Below are positions 21,538-31,940 of a stretch of DNA of 64,000 bases, piece after piece. The translations under genes were made by a program, and so were the position numbers. Below the pieces are notes generated by a model. It was not told the origin of the DNA and made no database searches. It worked only from the letters and a program-made list of their open reading frames with translations. The stretch is from Stutzerimonas stutzeri (lineage in GTDB: Bacteria; Pseudomonadota; Gammaproteobacteria; Pseudomonadales; Pseudomonadaceae), in the NCBI RefSeq assembly GCF_002909485.1, contig NZ_PPXG01000006.1:186001-250000 (forward strand), read 5' to 3'. The first letter of the stretch is position 1. The number at the start of each line of letters is the position of its first letter.

Positions 21538-22350
21538 TCAGCGCTGGCAACGGTGACAATAAACGCTGGCACGCTGACCGAGGCGGGTCTCGCGCAAGGT
21601 GGTGCCGCAATTTTTGCAGAACTCACCGCTGCGTCCATAAACGAACAATTCCTGCTGGAAGTAACCCGGCTTGCCGTCGCCACCCACGAAATCACGCAAA
21701 GTGGTGCCACCGCGCTCGATGGCCATCGCCAGTATCCGCCGGATTTCCTCGCCCAGCTTGAGGTAACGCGCTCGCGAGATGCTTCCGGCCGGCCGCCGCG
21801 GGTCGATTCCGGCGGCGAACAGCGCCTCGCTCGCATAAATATTGCCGACACCCACCACCACCGCGTTGTCCATGATGAACGGCTTGACCGCCATGCTGCG
21901 GCCGCGGGACAGCCGGTACAGCCGATCGCCGTCGAAATCCTCGCCCAGCGGCTCGGGGCCTAGGCTGGCGAGCAGCACATGGGCGAGCGGTTCGTCGCTC
22001 CAGAGCATCGCGCCGAAACGCCGCGGGTCGGTGTAGCGCAGCGCCTGGCCGGACTCCAGCAGGATATCGACGTGCTCATGCTTGGCCGCCGGCACCGTCG
22101 CCTCCACTAGCCGCAGGCTGCCGGACATGCCCAGGTGAACGATCAGCGTACCCGTCTCGGCCTTGATCAGCAGGTACTTGGCGCGCCGCTCGACCGCCTC
22201 GATGCGCTGGCCGGAGAGACGCACATCCAGATCCTCCGGAATCGGCCAGCGCAAGCGCCGGTCGCGCACCAGCACCCGGCTGACGCGCTGACCGAGCAGA
22301 TGCGGTTCGATGCCACGGCGGGTAGTTTCAACTTCTGGAAGTTCGGGCAT
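21538..22350 (-). CDS. mutM: Formamidopyrimidine-DNA glycosylase
   Basis: 270 residues. The catalytic N-terminus PELPEVE (Pro2, Glu3 after Met removal) is intact; HxTH helix region and C-terminal zinc finger C-x2-C-x16-C-x2-C (CKNCG ... CHRC) are present. It excises 8-oxoguanine and formamidopyrimidines. Monocistronic or with the upstream HDOD gene (57-bp gap, same strand). Confidence 0.97.
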   Translation of the reverse strand: MPELPEVETTRRGIEPHLLGQRVSRVLVRDRRLRWPIPEDLDVRLSGQRIEAVERRAKYLLIKAETGTLIVHLGMSGSLRLVEATVPAAKHEHVDILLESGQALRYTDPRRFGAMLWSDEPLAHVLLASLGPEPLGEDFDGDRLYRLSRGRSMAVKPFIMDNAVVVGVGNIYASEALFAAGIDPRRPAGSISRARYLKLGEEIRRILAMAIERGGTTLRDFVGGDGKPGYFQQELFVYGRSGEFCKNCGTTLRETRLGQRASVYCHRCQR

Positions 22351-22407
22351 GGCAGGACATTGGAGACAGCGAAGGGATGCCGACCTTAACAGGCCAGTGG
22401 CGGAGCG

Positions 22408-23274
22408 TCAGCCCACGCCCAGCTCGCGGATGCTTTCCTTGAGGCAGACGAAATCATATTCCGAGAGCCCGACGTATTCGAGGACCAGCTGCGAAATGCC
22501 CTCCCACTCGTGATCGTCCGATTGCGCCCCGAGCACCCGATGGCAGGCGCAGATATGTTCTGCCATCTTCAGGATCGCCAGCAGCGTCTTGATCGGCGCA
22601 TCGCGCCCGGAATCGTCGGAAAACAGTGACAGCGCGTTGTGATGATTGGCGATGGCGTCACACAGGTACAGCGGCAGATTCCACGACTTGGCGGTGAAGT
22701 AGCCGACCACCGCGTGGTTGGTGCTGAGCACGCGGTTCTCGATATCGACGATGCGCTGTTCGTCGCCAGCGCTGGCATAAGCTTCTTCCAGCACACCCAT
22801 GTAACCGGGGAAGCGTTTGAGCATCAACGGAATGCCGCAGTTGTGGAACAACCCCAGGGTGTACGCCTCGTCCGGCGACTGGTAGCCGATGCGCTTGGCC
22901 AGCGTCAGGCAGGCCATGGCCACATCCTGCGCACTGTCCCAGAAGCGACTGAGGGTGACGATGGTCTCGTCACTCATCTCGCCTTTGATCGACTGCGCGT
23001 TGATCAGATTGATCACTGAGTTGCAGCCCAGCAGGTTCACTGCCTGCTGAATGGAGGCGATGCGATTGGCGAGGCCGAAATGCGGGGAGTTGACCAGCTT
23101 GAGCAACGCCCCGGATAGGCCTGGGTCCTGGCTGATCAGCCGGGCAATGGCCTTAAGATCGGGTATCGGCATGACCTGCTCCATCTGCAGGTCGACCATG
23201 ATCTGGGGTTGCGGCGGTACGCTGATGCCTTGCAGTACCCGGCGGATCTGTTCGGCGGAAAGTTCGACAGCCAT
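22408..23274 (-). CDS. HDOD domain signalling protein
   Basis: 288 residues from MAVELSAEQ. The HDOD region spans about 20-220 (IPDLKAIARLISQDPGLSGALLKLVNS, then SIQQAVNLLGC). HD metal-binding residues are only partly kept (FHNCGIP), as expected for HDOD rather than active HD phosphohydrolase. Such proteins act in regulatory complexes in pseudomonads. The frame is open to 23382, but the added 36 residues reach into the pfpI promoter region and are unlikely. Confidence 0.88.
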   Translation of the reverse strand: MAVELSAEQIRRVLQGISVPPQPQIMVDLQMEQVMPIPDLKAIARLISQDPGLSGALLKLVNSPHFGLANRIASIQQAVNLLGCNSVINLINAQSIKGEMSDETIVTLSRFWDSAQDVAMACLTLAKRIGYQSPDEAYTLGLFHNCGIPLMLKRFPGYMGVLEEAYASAGDEQRIVDIENRVLSTNHAVVGYFTAKSWNLPLYLCDAIANHHNALSLFSDDSGRDAPIKTLLAILKMAEHICACHRVLGAQSDDHEWEGISQLVLEYVGLSEYDFVCLKESIRELGVG

Positions 23275-23404
23275 GAAAGGGGGAACTCGAAGAGAGGGCA
23301 AAGTGCCATCGGCACGAAAGGGCGAACTTTGGCTGAGATTCGGGTCCCATTTCAAGTGACTCGCATTCCGCGAGGCGACCAACTAGACAGACGGAGGCAT
23401 GCCC

Positions 23405-23944
23405 ATGACCCAATCCCTCAACGGCAAGCGCGTGGCAATCCTGGTCACCGACGGCTTCGAGCAAGTGGAGCTGACCGGCCCCAAGGACGCGCTGGAGAAT
23501 GCGGGAGCAACCGTCGAAATCGTTTCCGCTAAAAACGGCGAAGTGACGGGCTGGAACCACACCACTCCGGCAGGGAAGTTCCATGTAGACAGGACATTCG
23601 CCGATCTGAACGTTAATGACTACGACGCCCTGCTGCTGCCTGGCGGGGTGGTCAATTCCGACACCATTCGCACCGACGAAACCGCGCAAAAGCTGGTCCG
23701 CGACGCCGCGGGCGCGAAAAAGCCGATCGCGGTGATCTGCCACGGTGGCTGGCTGCTGATATCCGCCGGCCTGGTCAAGGGCAAGCGCATGACCAGCTGG
23801 CCGTCGCTGACCGACGACCTGAAGAATGCCGGGGCCGAGTGGGTCGACGAACAGGTGGTGGTGGATGGCCAACTGATCAGCAGCCGCAAGCCCGATGACA
23901 TTCCGGCATTCAGCCAAGCGCTGATCGAGGCGTTGTCCGCTTGA
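23405..23944 (+). CDS. pfpI: PfpI-family DJ-1 protease/deglycase-like protein
   Basis: 179 residues. Nucleophile elbow VICHGGW with Cys112 and His113; the DJ-1/PfpI fold is recognisable from VAILVTDGFEQVELTGP. The start at 23405 is set by GGAGG (23393-23397), 7 nt upstream; the ATG at 23399 would leave one base. PAO1 PA0355 is the syntenic orthologue, linked to stress protection. Confidence 0.93.
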   Translation: MTQSLNGKRVAILVTDGFEQVELTGPKDALENAGATVEIVSAKNGEVTGWNHTTPAGKFHVDRTFADLNVNDYDALLLPGGVVNSDTIRTDETAQKLVRDAAGAKKPIAVICHGGWLLISAGLVKGKRMTSWPSLTDDLKNAGAEWVDEQVVVDGQLISSRKPDDIPAFSQALIEALSA

Positions 23945-24048
23945 TCCGACGACAGGCGCGACAGGCGTTGCGAGGATTTTCCAGCAGCGCCGGCGCGCGT
24001 GGCCTGCCGCTCGTTTAGAATGCCCGTCTTTTTCCCGGAGCCCCGCCG

Positions 24049-25245
24049 ATGACCCTGCCCAGCCTGCGCCTCAAAGCCAACGCCGATCGCCGCCTGCGCG
24101 CTGGTCATCTGTGGGTCTACAGCAACGAAGTTGACACCGCGGCTACGCCGCTGGCCGGCTTCGTAGCCGGGGATCAGGCCGTGCTCGAAGCAGCCGGCGG
24201 CAAACCGCTGGGTATCGTCGGGGTGTCGCCAAACAACCTGATCTGCGCTCGCCTGCTGTCGCGCGATCTCAAGCACAGCCTGGACAAGTCGCTGCTGGTG
24301 CATCGCATCCAGGTCGCGCTATCGCTGCGTGATCGCCTGTTCGATCAGCCGTGCTACCGCCTGATATACGGTGATTCCGACCTGCTGCCGGGCCTGGTGG
24401 TGGACCGCTTCCACGACCATCTGGTGGTGCAGCTGGCTTCGGCCACCATGGAGCGCAACAAGGATGCCGTGCTCGAAGCCCTGGTGCAGGTGCTCAAGCC
24501 GCGCGGCGTGCTGTGGAAGAATGACTCCAGCGCCCGCGACGCGGAGGGCCTGGAGCGGTACGTCGATACTGCGTTCGGCGTGGTCCCGGAATGGGTCGCG
24601 CTGGAAGAGAACGGCGTGAAGTTCGAGGCTCCGGTGCTGCAAGGCCAAAAGACCGGCTGGTTCTACGACCACCGCATGAACCGCGCGCGCCTGGCGCCCT
24701 ACGTGAAGGGCAAACGCGTGCTCGACCTGTTCAGCTACATCGGCGGCTGGGGCGTACAGGCCGCGGCCTTCGGCGCCAGTGAAGTGTTCTGCGTCGACGC
24801 TTCAGCCTTCGCCCTGGACGGCGTCGAGCGCAATGCCGCACTCAATGGCGTGGCCGAGAAGATGACCTGCGTGGAAGGCGATGCCTTCGAGGCGATGAAG
24901 GAACTGAAGAACGCCGAAGAACGCTTCGACGTGGTCATCACCGACCCGCCAGCGTTCATCAAGCGCAAGAAGGACATCAAGAACGGTGAAGGTGCTTACC
25001 GCCGCCTCAACGAAGCCGCCATGCGTCTACTGAACAAGGACGGCATTCTGGTCAGCGCCAGCTGCTCGATGCATCTGGAAGAAGACAACCTGCAGAACAT
25101 CCTGCTCGGCAGCGCCCGGCATCTGGACCGCAACATCCAATTGCTCGAACGCGGCGCCCAGGGCCCGGATCATCCGGTGCACCCGGCGATTCCGGAGACC
25201 CGCTACATCAAGAGCCTGACCTGCCGCATCCTGCCCAATAGCTGA
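24049..25245 (+). CDS. rlmI: Class I SAM-dependent rRNA methyltransferase, RlmI-like
   Basis: 398 residues. An N-terminal PUA-like domain (LRLKANADRRLRAGHLWVYSNEV) and central EEHD-like region lead into a Rossmann domain with LDLFSYIGGWGVQAAAFGA, DPPAF (catalytic) and SASCSMH. This layout is that of RlmI, the 23S rRNA m5C1962 methyltransferase of E. coli (about the same length). The exact target in this organism is not shown; the symbol is by homology. Confidence 0.8.
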   Translation: MTLPSLRLKANADRRLRAGHLWVYSNEVDTAATPLAGFVAGDQAVLEAAGGKPLGIVGVSPNNLICARLLSRDLKHSLDKSLLVHRIQVALSLRDRLFDQPCYRLIYGDSDLLPGLVVDRFHDHLVVQLASATMERNKDAVLEALVQVLKPRGVLWKNDSSARDAEGLERYVDTAFGVVPEWVALEENGVKFEAPVLQGQKTGWFYDHRMNRARLAPYVKGKRVLDLFSYIGGWGVQAAAFGASEVFCVDASAFALDGVERNAALNGVAEKMTCVEGDAFEAMKELKNAEERFDVVITDPPAFIKRKKDIKNGEGAYRRLNEAAMRLLNKDGILVSASCSMHLEEDNLQNILLGSARHLDRNIQLLERGAQGPDHPVHPAIPETRYIKSLTCRILPNS

Positions 25246-25296
25246 TTCTCCATCCGCAGTGCGCAAGGCGGCGGACCGCCTTGCGCTCACCTGCCC

Positions 25297-26145
25297 TTAC
25301 TCGATGCCCTTGCGCTCCACGCTCCAGAGCAGGCTGCTGCACAAGCGGCAGAGTCGCCCGTAGAAGGTGCTGCGCGCACTCTCGTCGTCCATCAGGTGAT
25401 AACGGAACCAGGCGGTCGTCGGCCCGCGATACTCACCGCCATTACCCACCGGCTCAAAATGGCTGACATAGCGCCGTTCACCCCAGAAGATCGGCACATT
25501 GACGCGGGAATAGGCCGGCTGCGCATTCAGATAAGGAATGGCTATGGTGTCAGCACCGCCCGACATCAGGAACATTGGCCCGCGCTGATTGCGCTGTGAA
25601 GCCGGGTTGTGTCCGAGACCGATGGTATAGGGCTGGATCGGCGCGGTGACCCGCACACGGTCATCCTGCCCGGCCATGATCGACCCGCCGCCACCCTGGG
25701 AATGCCCTGAGGTCGCGACACGTCCGGTGTTCAGCACACCGACATAGGTACCGTAGGTGCGGTTGCTTTCCTGCACCAGGTAGTCAAGACAGGCGAGCAT
25801 GTCTCGCCCGGTGCCGGCGTTGGAGGTTTCCGCGGCAGCGACCACAAAACCGTGACTGGCCCAGTGGGTCAGCAACCCGGAATAGGCCGTCGGCCCGGTG
25901 CCGGTGCCGTTACCCCAGAGGATGATCGGGTGCCTGACGCCGTTCTGACCGAGCGTGCGCGGCCGGTAGACGCGGCAGTTAGGCCCTTCGCTCTGGCTAC
26001 TGACCGCATATGGGCCGGAGTTATCGAAGCTCGAAGCCGATGGGAATGGCGTCCCGGGCGTGTCCGGCAAGGGAGCGGCCATCGCGCTGGTGGATATAAC
26101 CAGCAAAGCGGCAGCGCCGAGGTATCGAAGTGAGATCTTGTGCAT
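25297..26145 (-). CDS. Secreted alpha/beta serine hydrolase, PETase/cutinase-like
   Basis: 282 residues with a signal peptide cleaved near SAMA-AP (about 23). The nucleophile is Ser149 in GHSQGGGG, the acid Asp199 in SGGADTIA, the base His229 in YVSHFEP; the oxyanion strand is ILWGNGTG. Order and spacing match dienelactone-hydrolase-fold polyester hydrolases (PETase GWSMGGGG / CENDSIA / GGSHS). Two Cys near the C-terminus (LCRLCSS) and two earlier ones could form disulphides. Expected substrate: extracellular esters, possibly polyesters. It interrupts the usual pseudomonad order between the methyltransferase and ilvD, suggesting gain. Confidence 0.8.
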   Translation of the reverse strand: MHKISLRYLGAAALLVISTSAMAAPLPDTPGTPFPSASSFDNSGPYAVSSQSEGPNCRVYRPRTLGQNGVRHPIILWGNGTGTGPTAYSGLLTHWASHGFVVAAAETSNAGTGRDMLACLDYLVQESNRTYGTYVGVLNTGRVATSGHSQGGGGSIMAGQDDRVRVTAPIQPYTIGLGHNPASQRNQRGPMFLMSGGADTIAIPYLNAQPAYSRVNVPIFWGERRYVSHFEPVGNGGEYRGPTTAWFRYHLMDDESARSTFYGRLCRLCSSLLWSVERKGIE

Positions 26146-26648
26146 CTGCGTTCCTCAATTCTTATCGTTGGTATAGAAGGACACCCACCGTCCGACCGCA
26201 GCCCGCTAATGCGTAAAACAGGCACGCATGGTGAGGCGACCGCTCGTTGGTCAACGGCACGAGAGAAAAGGTGCGCTTGCCAGCGCAACGGTCGGGGTTG
26301 GACTCTAGCGAGCAGATGCCTGCTCGCCAGGCGAGCGGACCAGCGGTCGATGCCCCTCGAGGGCACGCAACGGCGGGGTGAACGGCATCGCCAGCAGCGC
26401 CGGCCAGCTAGCACGCGGGGTAGCGCAGAACCGGCAATCGTCCCGCCTGGCCCGAGCACCGGAACGTGCGTAGAATCGGTGATATGTCGCCATTCACCAC
26501 ACGGCGAACACTGAGCCCAGGCCCTACGAGCGTCTACCCGCCTCGACCCGGCCCCTTCCGAACGCGCGGTCACCCTCCGTTGCATCCGGCACAGGCGTTG
26601 CTCACCATACGCATACCTTTGCTTACCTGATCAGCCGCAGGAACCGTC
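26146..26648. other. 503-bp intergenic stretch between the secreted hydrolase and ilvD
   Basis: No convincing gene in either strand: the open frames here are short and Arg/Pro/Ser-rich, as in GC-rich shadows. It holds a small hairpin CGAGCAG-ATGC-CTGCTCG (26309-26326). The ilvD ribosome site AGGAA lies at about 26639-26643. It must contain the divergent promoters of both genes, but I see no strong -35/-10 pair. Confidence 0.6.
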
Positions 26649-28487
26649 ATGCCCGATTACCGCTCGAAAACATCCACGCACGGCCGCAACATGGCCGGTG
26701 CCCGCGCGCTGTGGCGTGCCACCGGCATGAAGGACGAAGACTTCAAGAAGCCGATCATCGCCATTTCCAACTCTTTCACCCAGTTCGTGCCCGGCCACGT
26801 GCACCTGAAAGACTTGGGCCAGCTGGTCGCCCGTGAGATCGAAAAGGCCGGCGGCGTCGCCAAGGAATTCAACACCATCGCGGTCGATGACGGCATCGCC
26901 ATGGGCCACGATGGCATGCTCTATTCGCTGCCATCGCGCGAGATCATCGCCGACTCGGTGGAGTACATGGTCAACGCGCACTGCGCCGATGCCATCGTCT
27001 GCATCTCCAATTGCGACAAGATCACCCCCGGCATGCTGATGGCCGCCCTGCGCCTGAATATCCCGGTAGTGTTCGTCTCCGGCGGCCCGATGGAAGCCGG
27101 CAAGACCAAGCTGGCCAGCCACGGCCTGGATCTGGTCGACGCCATGGTCATCGCTGCCGATGAAAGCGCTTCCGACGAAAAAGTCGCCGAATACGAGCGC
27201 AGCGCCTGCCCGACGTGCGGCAGCTGCTCCGGCATGTTCACTGCGAACTCGATGAACTGCCTGGCCGAAGCCCTAGGGCTAGCCCTGCCCGGCAACGGTT
27301 CGACACTCGCCACGCACAGCGACCGCGAGCAGCTGTTCCTGCGCGCCGGCCGCACCATCGTCGAGCTCTGCCAGCGCTATTACGGCGAGGGCGACGAATC
27401 CGTTCTGCCGCGCAACATTGCCAGCCGTAAGGCGTTCGAGAACGCCATGACCCTGGATATCGCCATGGGTGGCTCGACCAACACCATTCTTCACCTGCTG
27501 GCCGCCGCTCAGGAAGCCGAGGTCGATTTCGACCTGCGCGCCATTGATGCCCTGTCACGCAAGGTGCCGCAGCTGTGCAAGGTTGCGCCGAACATCCAGA
27601 AGTACCACATGGAAGACGTGCACCGCGCCGGTGGTATCTTTTCCATTCTGGGTGAGCTGGCCCGTGGCGGCCTGTTGCACACCGACGTGCCCACCGTGCA
27701 CAGCCGGACGCTTGCTGAAGGCATCGCCCAATGGGACATTACCCAGACCCAGGACGAAGCAGTACACACCTTCTTCAAGGCAGGCCCGGCCGGCATTCCG
27801 ACGCAGACGGCATTCAGCCAGTCGACCCGCTGGGACACCCTGGACCTGGACCGCGCCGAAGGCTGCATCCGCAGCGTCGAGCATGCCTATTCCCAGGAAG
27901 GCGGCCTCGCCGTGCTCTACGGCAACATCGCCATCGATGGCTGCGTGGTGAAGACCGCTGGCGTGGACGAGTCCATCCACGTGTTCGAAGGGACCGCCAA
28001 GATCTTCGAAAGCCAGGACAGCGCCGTGAAGGGCATCCTCAACGACGAAGTGAAGGCTGGCGACATCGTCATCATTCGCTATGAAGGTCCGAAAGGCGGC
28101 CCAGGCATGCAGGAAATGCTCTATCCAACCTCGTACCTGAAGTCCAAGGGCCTGGGCAAGGATTGCGCCCTGCTCACCGACGGCCGCTTCTCCGGTGGAA
28201 CCTCGGGCCTGTCCATCGGCCATGCTTCGCCGGAAGCGGCTGCGGGCGGCGCCATCGGTCTGGTACAGGACGGCGACAAGGTGCTGATCGACATCCCCAA
28301 CCGCAGCATCCAGCTGCAGGTCAGCGATGAAGAGCTGTCCCACCGCCGTATCGAGCAGGACAAGAAAGGCTGGAAGCCCGCCCAGCCGCGCGCCCGTAAG
28401 GTGACTACGGCGCTCAAGGCCTACGCCCTGCTCGCCACCAGCGCCGACAAAGGCGCGGTGCGCAACAAGGCGATGCTGGACGGCTGA
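26649..28487 (+). CDS. ilvD: Dihydroxy-acid dehydratase
   Basis: 612 residues. Fe-S cluster cysteines are at 122 ([11 protein letters not shown]) and 193 ([11 protein letters not shown]). It dehydrates 2,3-dihydroxy-3-methylbutanoate/pentanoate in valine and isoleucine synthesis. The end of the protein, [15 protein letters not shown], is intact, and the gene is closed by a strong terminator. Confidence 0.98.
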   Translation: MPDYRSKTSTHGRNMAGARALWRATGMKDEDFKKPIIAISNSFTQFVPGHVHLKDLGQLVAREIEKAGGVAKEFNTIAVDDGIAMGHDGMLYSLPSREIIADSVEYMVNAHCADAIVCISNCDKITPGMLMAALRLNIPVVFVSGGPMEAGKTKLASHGLDLVDAMVIAADESASDEKVAEYERSACPTCGSCSGMFTANSMNCLAEALGLALPGNGSTLATHSDREQLFLRAGRTIVELCQRYYGEGDESVLPRNIASRKAFENAMTLDIAMGGSTNTILHLLAAAQEAEVDFDLRAIDALSRKVPQLCKVAPNIQKYHMEDVHRAGGIFSILGELARGGLLHTDVPTVHSRTLAEGIAQWDITQTQDEAVHTFFKAGPAGIPTQTAFSQSTRWDTLDLDRAEGCIRSVEHAYSQEGGLAVLYGNIAIDGCVVKTAGVDESIHVFEGTAKIFESQDSAVKGILNDEVKAGDIVIIRYEGPKGGPGMQEMLYPTSYLKSKGLGKDCALLTDGRFSGGTSGLSIGHASPEAAAGGAIGLVQDGDKVLIDIPNRSIQLQVSDEELSHRRIEQDKKGWKPAQPRARKVTTALKAYALLATSADKGAVRNKAMLDG

Positions 28488-28510
28488 TCGTTCGGTTTAT
28501 TGCGACGTAG

Positions 28511-28538
28511 AAAGCCCGACCATCGCGTCGGGCTTTTT
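28511..28538 (+). terminator. Intrinsic terminator of ilvD
   Basis: 10-bp stem AAAGCCCGAC (28511-28520) / GTCGGGCTTT (28527-28536), loop CATCGC, followed by T's. The A-rich left flank makes it usable for the convergent DUF4153 gene too, whose stop lies at its edge. Confidence 0.93.
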
Positions 28539-30271
28539 CATGGCTCGCCGATGGCCGGTTCCAGGCGAACGCCATCGATCTCGATCGCATTGAATCGTGG
28601 CGCGACCAACTCGAAGTCACTGCGCTGCAAAATCTCGCTGAGCACGTCGCTGTCCGGGAGCACGCCTGCAGTGACGCGTAGCTGACCAATCCTGTCCCAG
28701 CTCCCCGCAGCAGCCTGCCCGAACACCGGCACCACCCACGGCTCGGCGCGAAGTAGCAGCACCTCGGATTGGCCGTCCCGGTCCAGATCCACAGCGAACA
28801 ATCGGCACTTGTCTACGCACCCCTGATAATTGACCGCACGCGCCAGTGATCCGTCGTCATCCGCCACTGGTTCCCCAATCCAGGGCACTGGCGGTGCGGC
28901 AGCCACTTCCTGCTCCCGCGTCCAGGCCCAGTAGTGCTCCGCGCCATCCAGTCGCTGCAGATCGGCCTGCAGTCGTATGCGCAGCGCTTCGTCCTCCCAA
29001 GGCTTGCCCAGCTCCTCACGCAGCACTTGCAGATATCGCCGCCCAGGCTCACCCAGCTGAAAGCGCAGCGCGCCGAGATCGGTTCGTTCGGCTGGCAGCG
29101 TGGTATCGAGCAGCCGCTGGTACTGATTCGCCGCGCTCAGTTGCAGCGGGCTCAGCATCGGCACATGCATCAGCACCAGCAGGCATGCGGCGAACAGCGC
29201 CAGAGGCGGGTTGCTCTGCCGAAGCCCGCTCAGCCAGGCGGGATCACGCCGGAGCACCGCCCTCACCAGTGCAAGGCCATGGACCAGCGCTACCAGCGCC
29301 AGGAGCGCAGCCAATACGCGATCCGGGGTCAGCCCGTACTGATCGATACGCAGCCACAGCGCATGCATCGCGAGCCCGGCCAGCAGCGGCAGGCACAGCG
29401 AGCTGGCGTCGGCTAGCAGGCGCAAGGGCCGTGGGTAATGGGCAGCCTGCAGCCCGTCCTGCACAACACCATTGAGCAGCGCGATATGCGCGAACACCAA
29501 CGCCAGCAGGATCGGCGTCGCGTGGCGTGTCGCCCAGAGCGGAGCTAGGCCAGTGAACGGCAGGAAGACCACGAACAGCAGCAGGATCACCACCGTCAAC
29601 GGCAGCAGAAAACGACACATGGCCTGCAGCACGTTGCGCAGCGCATCGATGACTTGGCCACGCTCCTGCCCGATGCGCAGCCCGGCGGCGATCACCGTAG
29701 CGCTGGCCACCCAGACGAAGCCGGACGAACTGAACAGCCGCTTGAACTGATCAACCCCGAGCATGCTGAACAGGCCCGCCCAGAGCCAGATCAGCAGCCA
29801 GAAGACCCCGAGCATTACGAACGCCATGAACAACAGCAAGCCGTTGTTCCAGGCGTTCCGATAAAGCGCGCTGTAGTCGAAGCGCCAGCTATGAGCAGAG
29901 TCCCGCGCCTGGATGAATGGCGTGAGGATGTAGGCGAGCGCCAGCTGGCTCCAAAGCAACAGCGTGCCGGTCGTTTCATCGAAGTAATACCAGCGGGGCT
30001 GATCGAACTGAACCGCGAGCCACGCCGCCAGCGCCGCGGGCAACAGAATCGCAGGAAGCAGCAGCTTCCACCGCTCCGCCTCGCGCAATTGTCCCCAGAG
30101 CATCTGCAGCTGCCAGCCCCCCACCACAACCAGCACGATCAAGGCCGAGCAGAGAGACCGCCAGATAATCCCATGCGGCCAGCTCTCGCTGGCCATCCAT
30201 AACGTCAGGCCCTGCAGCAGACCCACCGCCAGATAAACCATCAGAGGTCGCTGTTCAATTGCTAGTTGCAT
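28538..30271 (-). CDS. DUF4153 polytopic membrane protein
   Basis: 577 residues from MQLAIEQRPLMVYLAVGLLQG. About ten to twelve TM helices cover residues 10-400; the C-terminal 170 residues are soluble (from ANQYQRLLDTTLPAE to the end) and include two Cys in GCVDKCRLFAVDLDRDG. It fits the DUF4153 family, whose role is unknown. The frame is open 50 codons upstream but those read as non-coding. It stands alone, without a recognisable partner. Confidence 0.82.
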   Translation of the reverse strand: MQLAIEQRPLMVYLAVGLLQGLTLWMASESWPHGIIWRSLCSALIVLVVVGGWQLQMLWGQLREAERWKLLLPAILLPAALAAWLAVQFDQPRWYYFDETTGTLLLWSQLALAYILTPFIQARDSAHSWRFDYSALYRNAWNNGLLLFMAFVMLGVFWLLIWLWAGLFSMLGVDQFKRLFSSSGFVWVASATVIAAGLRIGQERGQVIDALRNVLQAMCRFLLPLTVVILLLFVVFLPFTGLAPLWATRHATPILLALVFAHIALLNGVVQDGLQAAHYPRPLRLLADASSLCLPLLAGLAMHALWLRIDQYGLTPDRVLAALLALVALVHGLALVRAVLRRDPAWLSGLRQSNPPLALFAACLLVLMHVPMLSPLQLSAANQYQRLLDTTLPAERTDLGALRFQLGEPGRRYLQVLREELGKPWEDEALRIRLQADLQRLDGAEHYWAWTREQEVAAAPPVPWIGEPVADDDGSLARAVNYQGCVDKCRLFAVDLDRDGQSEVLLLRAEPWVVPVFGQAAAGSWDRIGQLRVTAGVLPDSDVLSEILQRSDFELVAPRFNAIEIDGVRLEPAIGEP

Positions 30272-30551
30272 GGTTGTTCCTTCAGGAATTCGTGACAGCG
30301 CGGTCAGGCGCGGGTGATGCGGTTGCAACATCGGAATATCAACACGCCGTGCTGTGCCGATGGGGGCACGACAGCGACCGAGTATGTAAGGCGCCTCCGG
30401 CCGCCGCAATGCGCTTCCCATCGGGCTGTGACCGGATACGAGACCGGGGCGCCCTGCTCCACGGATATCAGGCCCGCTGCATCATTCGACGGGTTCAGCT
30501 GTGCCCCATCGACGGCGCCACGTAGAATCGCGCTCTTTTTTGGAGCATGCC

Positions 30552-31940
30552 ATGAGCGCGCTGAAGTCCTCCCCCGAAGAGCCTCGTAACGATCTGGTCT
30601 ACGGCCTCGACGATCGGCCCCGCCCCTGGATCGCCTTTCTCGCCGCGCTGCAGCATCTGCTGGCGATCATCGTCCCGATCGTCACGCCTGGTCTGCTGAT
30701 CTGTCAGGCGATCGGTGTATCGCCCCGTGACACCAACATCATCGTCTCCATGTCGCTGGTGATTTCCGGCATCGCCACCTTTGTTCAATGCAAGCGCTTC
30801 GGCCCGCTCGGCGCCGGGCTGCTGATCGTGCAGGGCACCAGCTTCAATTTCGTCGGCCCGCTGATCGCCGGCGGCGTACTGATGGTTAAGCAGGGCACGC
30901 CGGTCGAAGGCGTGATGGCGGCGATCTTCGGCGTGGTGATTGCCGGGTCCTTTATCGAGATGGGCGTCTCCCGCGTGCTGCCGTTCATCAAGCGGCTGAT
31001 AACGCCGCTGGTGACCGGCATCGTCGTGCTGATGATCGGCCTGACGCTGATCAAGGTCGGCCTGATCAGCATGGGCGGCGGCTACGCGGCCATGGGCGAC
31101 GGTACTTTTGCGAGCCGCGAAAACCTGCTGCTGTCTGGTGTGGTACTGGCGGCCATCGTCGTGCTCAACCGGCTGCCGGTGCAGTGGATGCGCAGCTGCG
31201 CCATCATCATCGCGCTGGGCATCGGTTATGCGCTGTCGGCCTGGCTGGGACGCCTGAATTTCACCGGCATGCACGAAGCCGAGCTGTTCGAGATCCCGAT
31301 GCCGCTGCACTTTGGCCTCGGTTTCTCCTGGAGTCTGTTCATCCCCATGGTGGTGATCTATCTGGTCACGTCGCTCGAAGCCATCGGCGATATCACCGCC
31401 ACCAGCAAGCTCTCGCGCCAACCGGTTGAAGGCCCACTGTGGATGCAGCGCATCAAGGGCGGCGTCTTGGTCAACGGCGCCAACTCGCTGCTGGCGGGTT
31501 TCTTCAATACCTTCCCCAGTTCGGTATTCGCCCAGAACAACGGCATCATCCAGCTCACCGGAATTGCCAGCCGCTACGTCGGCATGTGGATCGCGGTAAT
31601 GCTGGTGATCCTTGGGCTTTTCCCGGCGGTTGCCGGCGTGCTGCAGGCGGTGCCCGAGCCGGTGCTCGGCGGCGCCGCGATCGTGATGTTCGGCGCGGTG
31701 GCGGCTGCGGGCATCAACATCCTCGCGGGCATCAGGCTGGACCGCCGCGCGCTGCTGATCATTTCGGTCTCGCTGGCGCTGGGCCTGGGCTTTTCTCAGG
31801 TGCCGGAGTTCCTTGCCAATCTGCCAGTAGCACTGCGCAACGTGCTGGAATCAGGCGTAGCCACCGGCGGCATCTGCGCCCTGGTGATGAACTGGTTCCT
31901 GCCTGAGTCGCCGGCAGTCTCGGAGCAGGACCCGGCCTGA
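30552..31940 (+). CDS. NCS2 nucleobase permease (xanthine/uracil family)
   Basis: 463 residues, about 14 TM helices. The NAT signature QNNGIIQLTG ([QEP]NxGxxxxTG) is present, and an early PRDTN segment. Sequence looks closer to xanthine/urate-type than uracil-type permeases, but the substrate cannot be fixed. The start is the ATG at 30552 (MSALKSSPEE). Its stop TGA directly abuts the convergent oxidoreductase stop (TGATCA, no gap). Confidence 0.9.
   Translation: MSALKSSPEEPRNDLVYGLDDRPRPWIAFLAALQHLLAIIVPIVTPGLLICQAIGVSPRDTNIIVSMSLVISGIATFVQCKRFGPLGAGLLIVQGTSFNFVGPLIAGGVLMVKQGTPVEGVMAAIFGVVIAGSFIEMGVSRVLPFIKRLITPLVTGIVVLMIGLTLIKVGLISMGGGYAAMGDGTFASRENLLLSGVVLAAIVVLNRLPVQWMRSCAIIIALGIGYALSAWLGRLNFTGMHEAELFEIPMPLHFGLGFSWSLFIPMVVIYLVTSLEAIGDITATSKLSRQPVEGPLWMQRIKGGVLVNGANSLLAGFFNTFPSSVFAQNNGIIQLTGIASRYVGMWIAVMLVILGLFPAVAGVLQAVPEPVLGGAAIVMFGAVAAAGINILAGIRLDRRALLIISVSLALGLGFSQVPEFLANLPVALRNVLESGVATGGICALVMNWFLPESPAVSEQDPA

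Noticed and set aside
30495..31421. 308-codon minus-strand frame opposite the permease
   Set aside because: Asp/His/Gln-rich antisense shadow of the permease gene.
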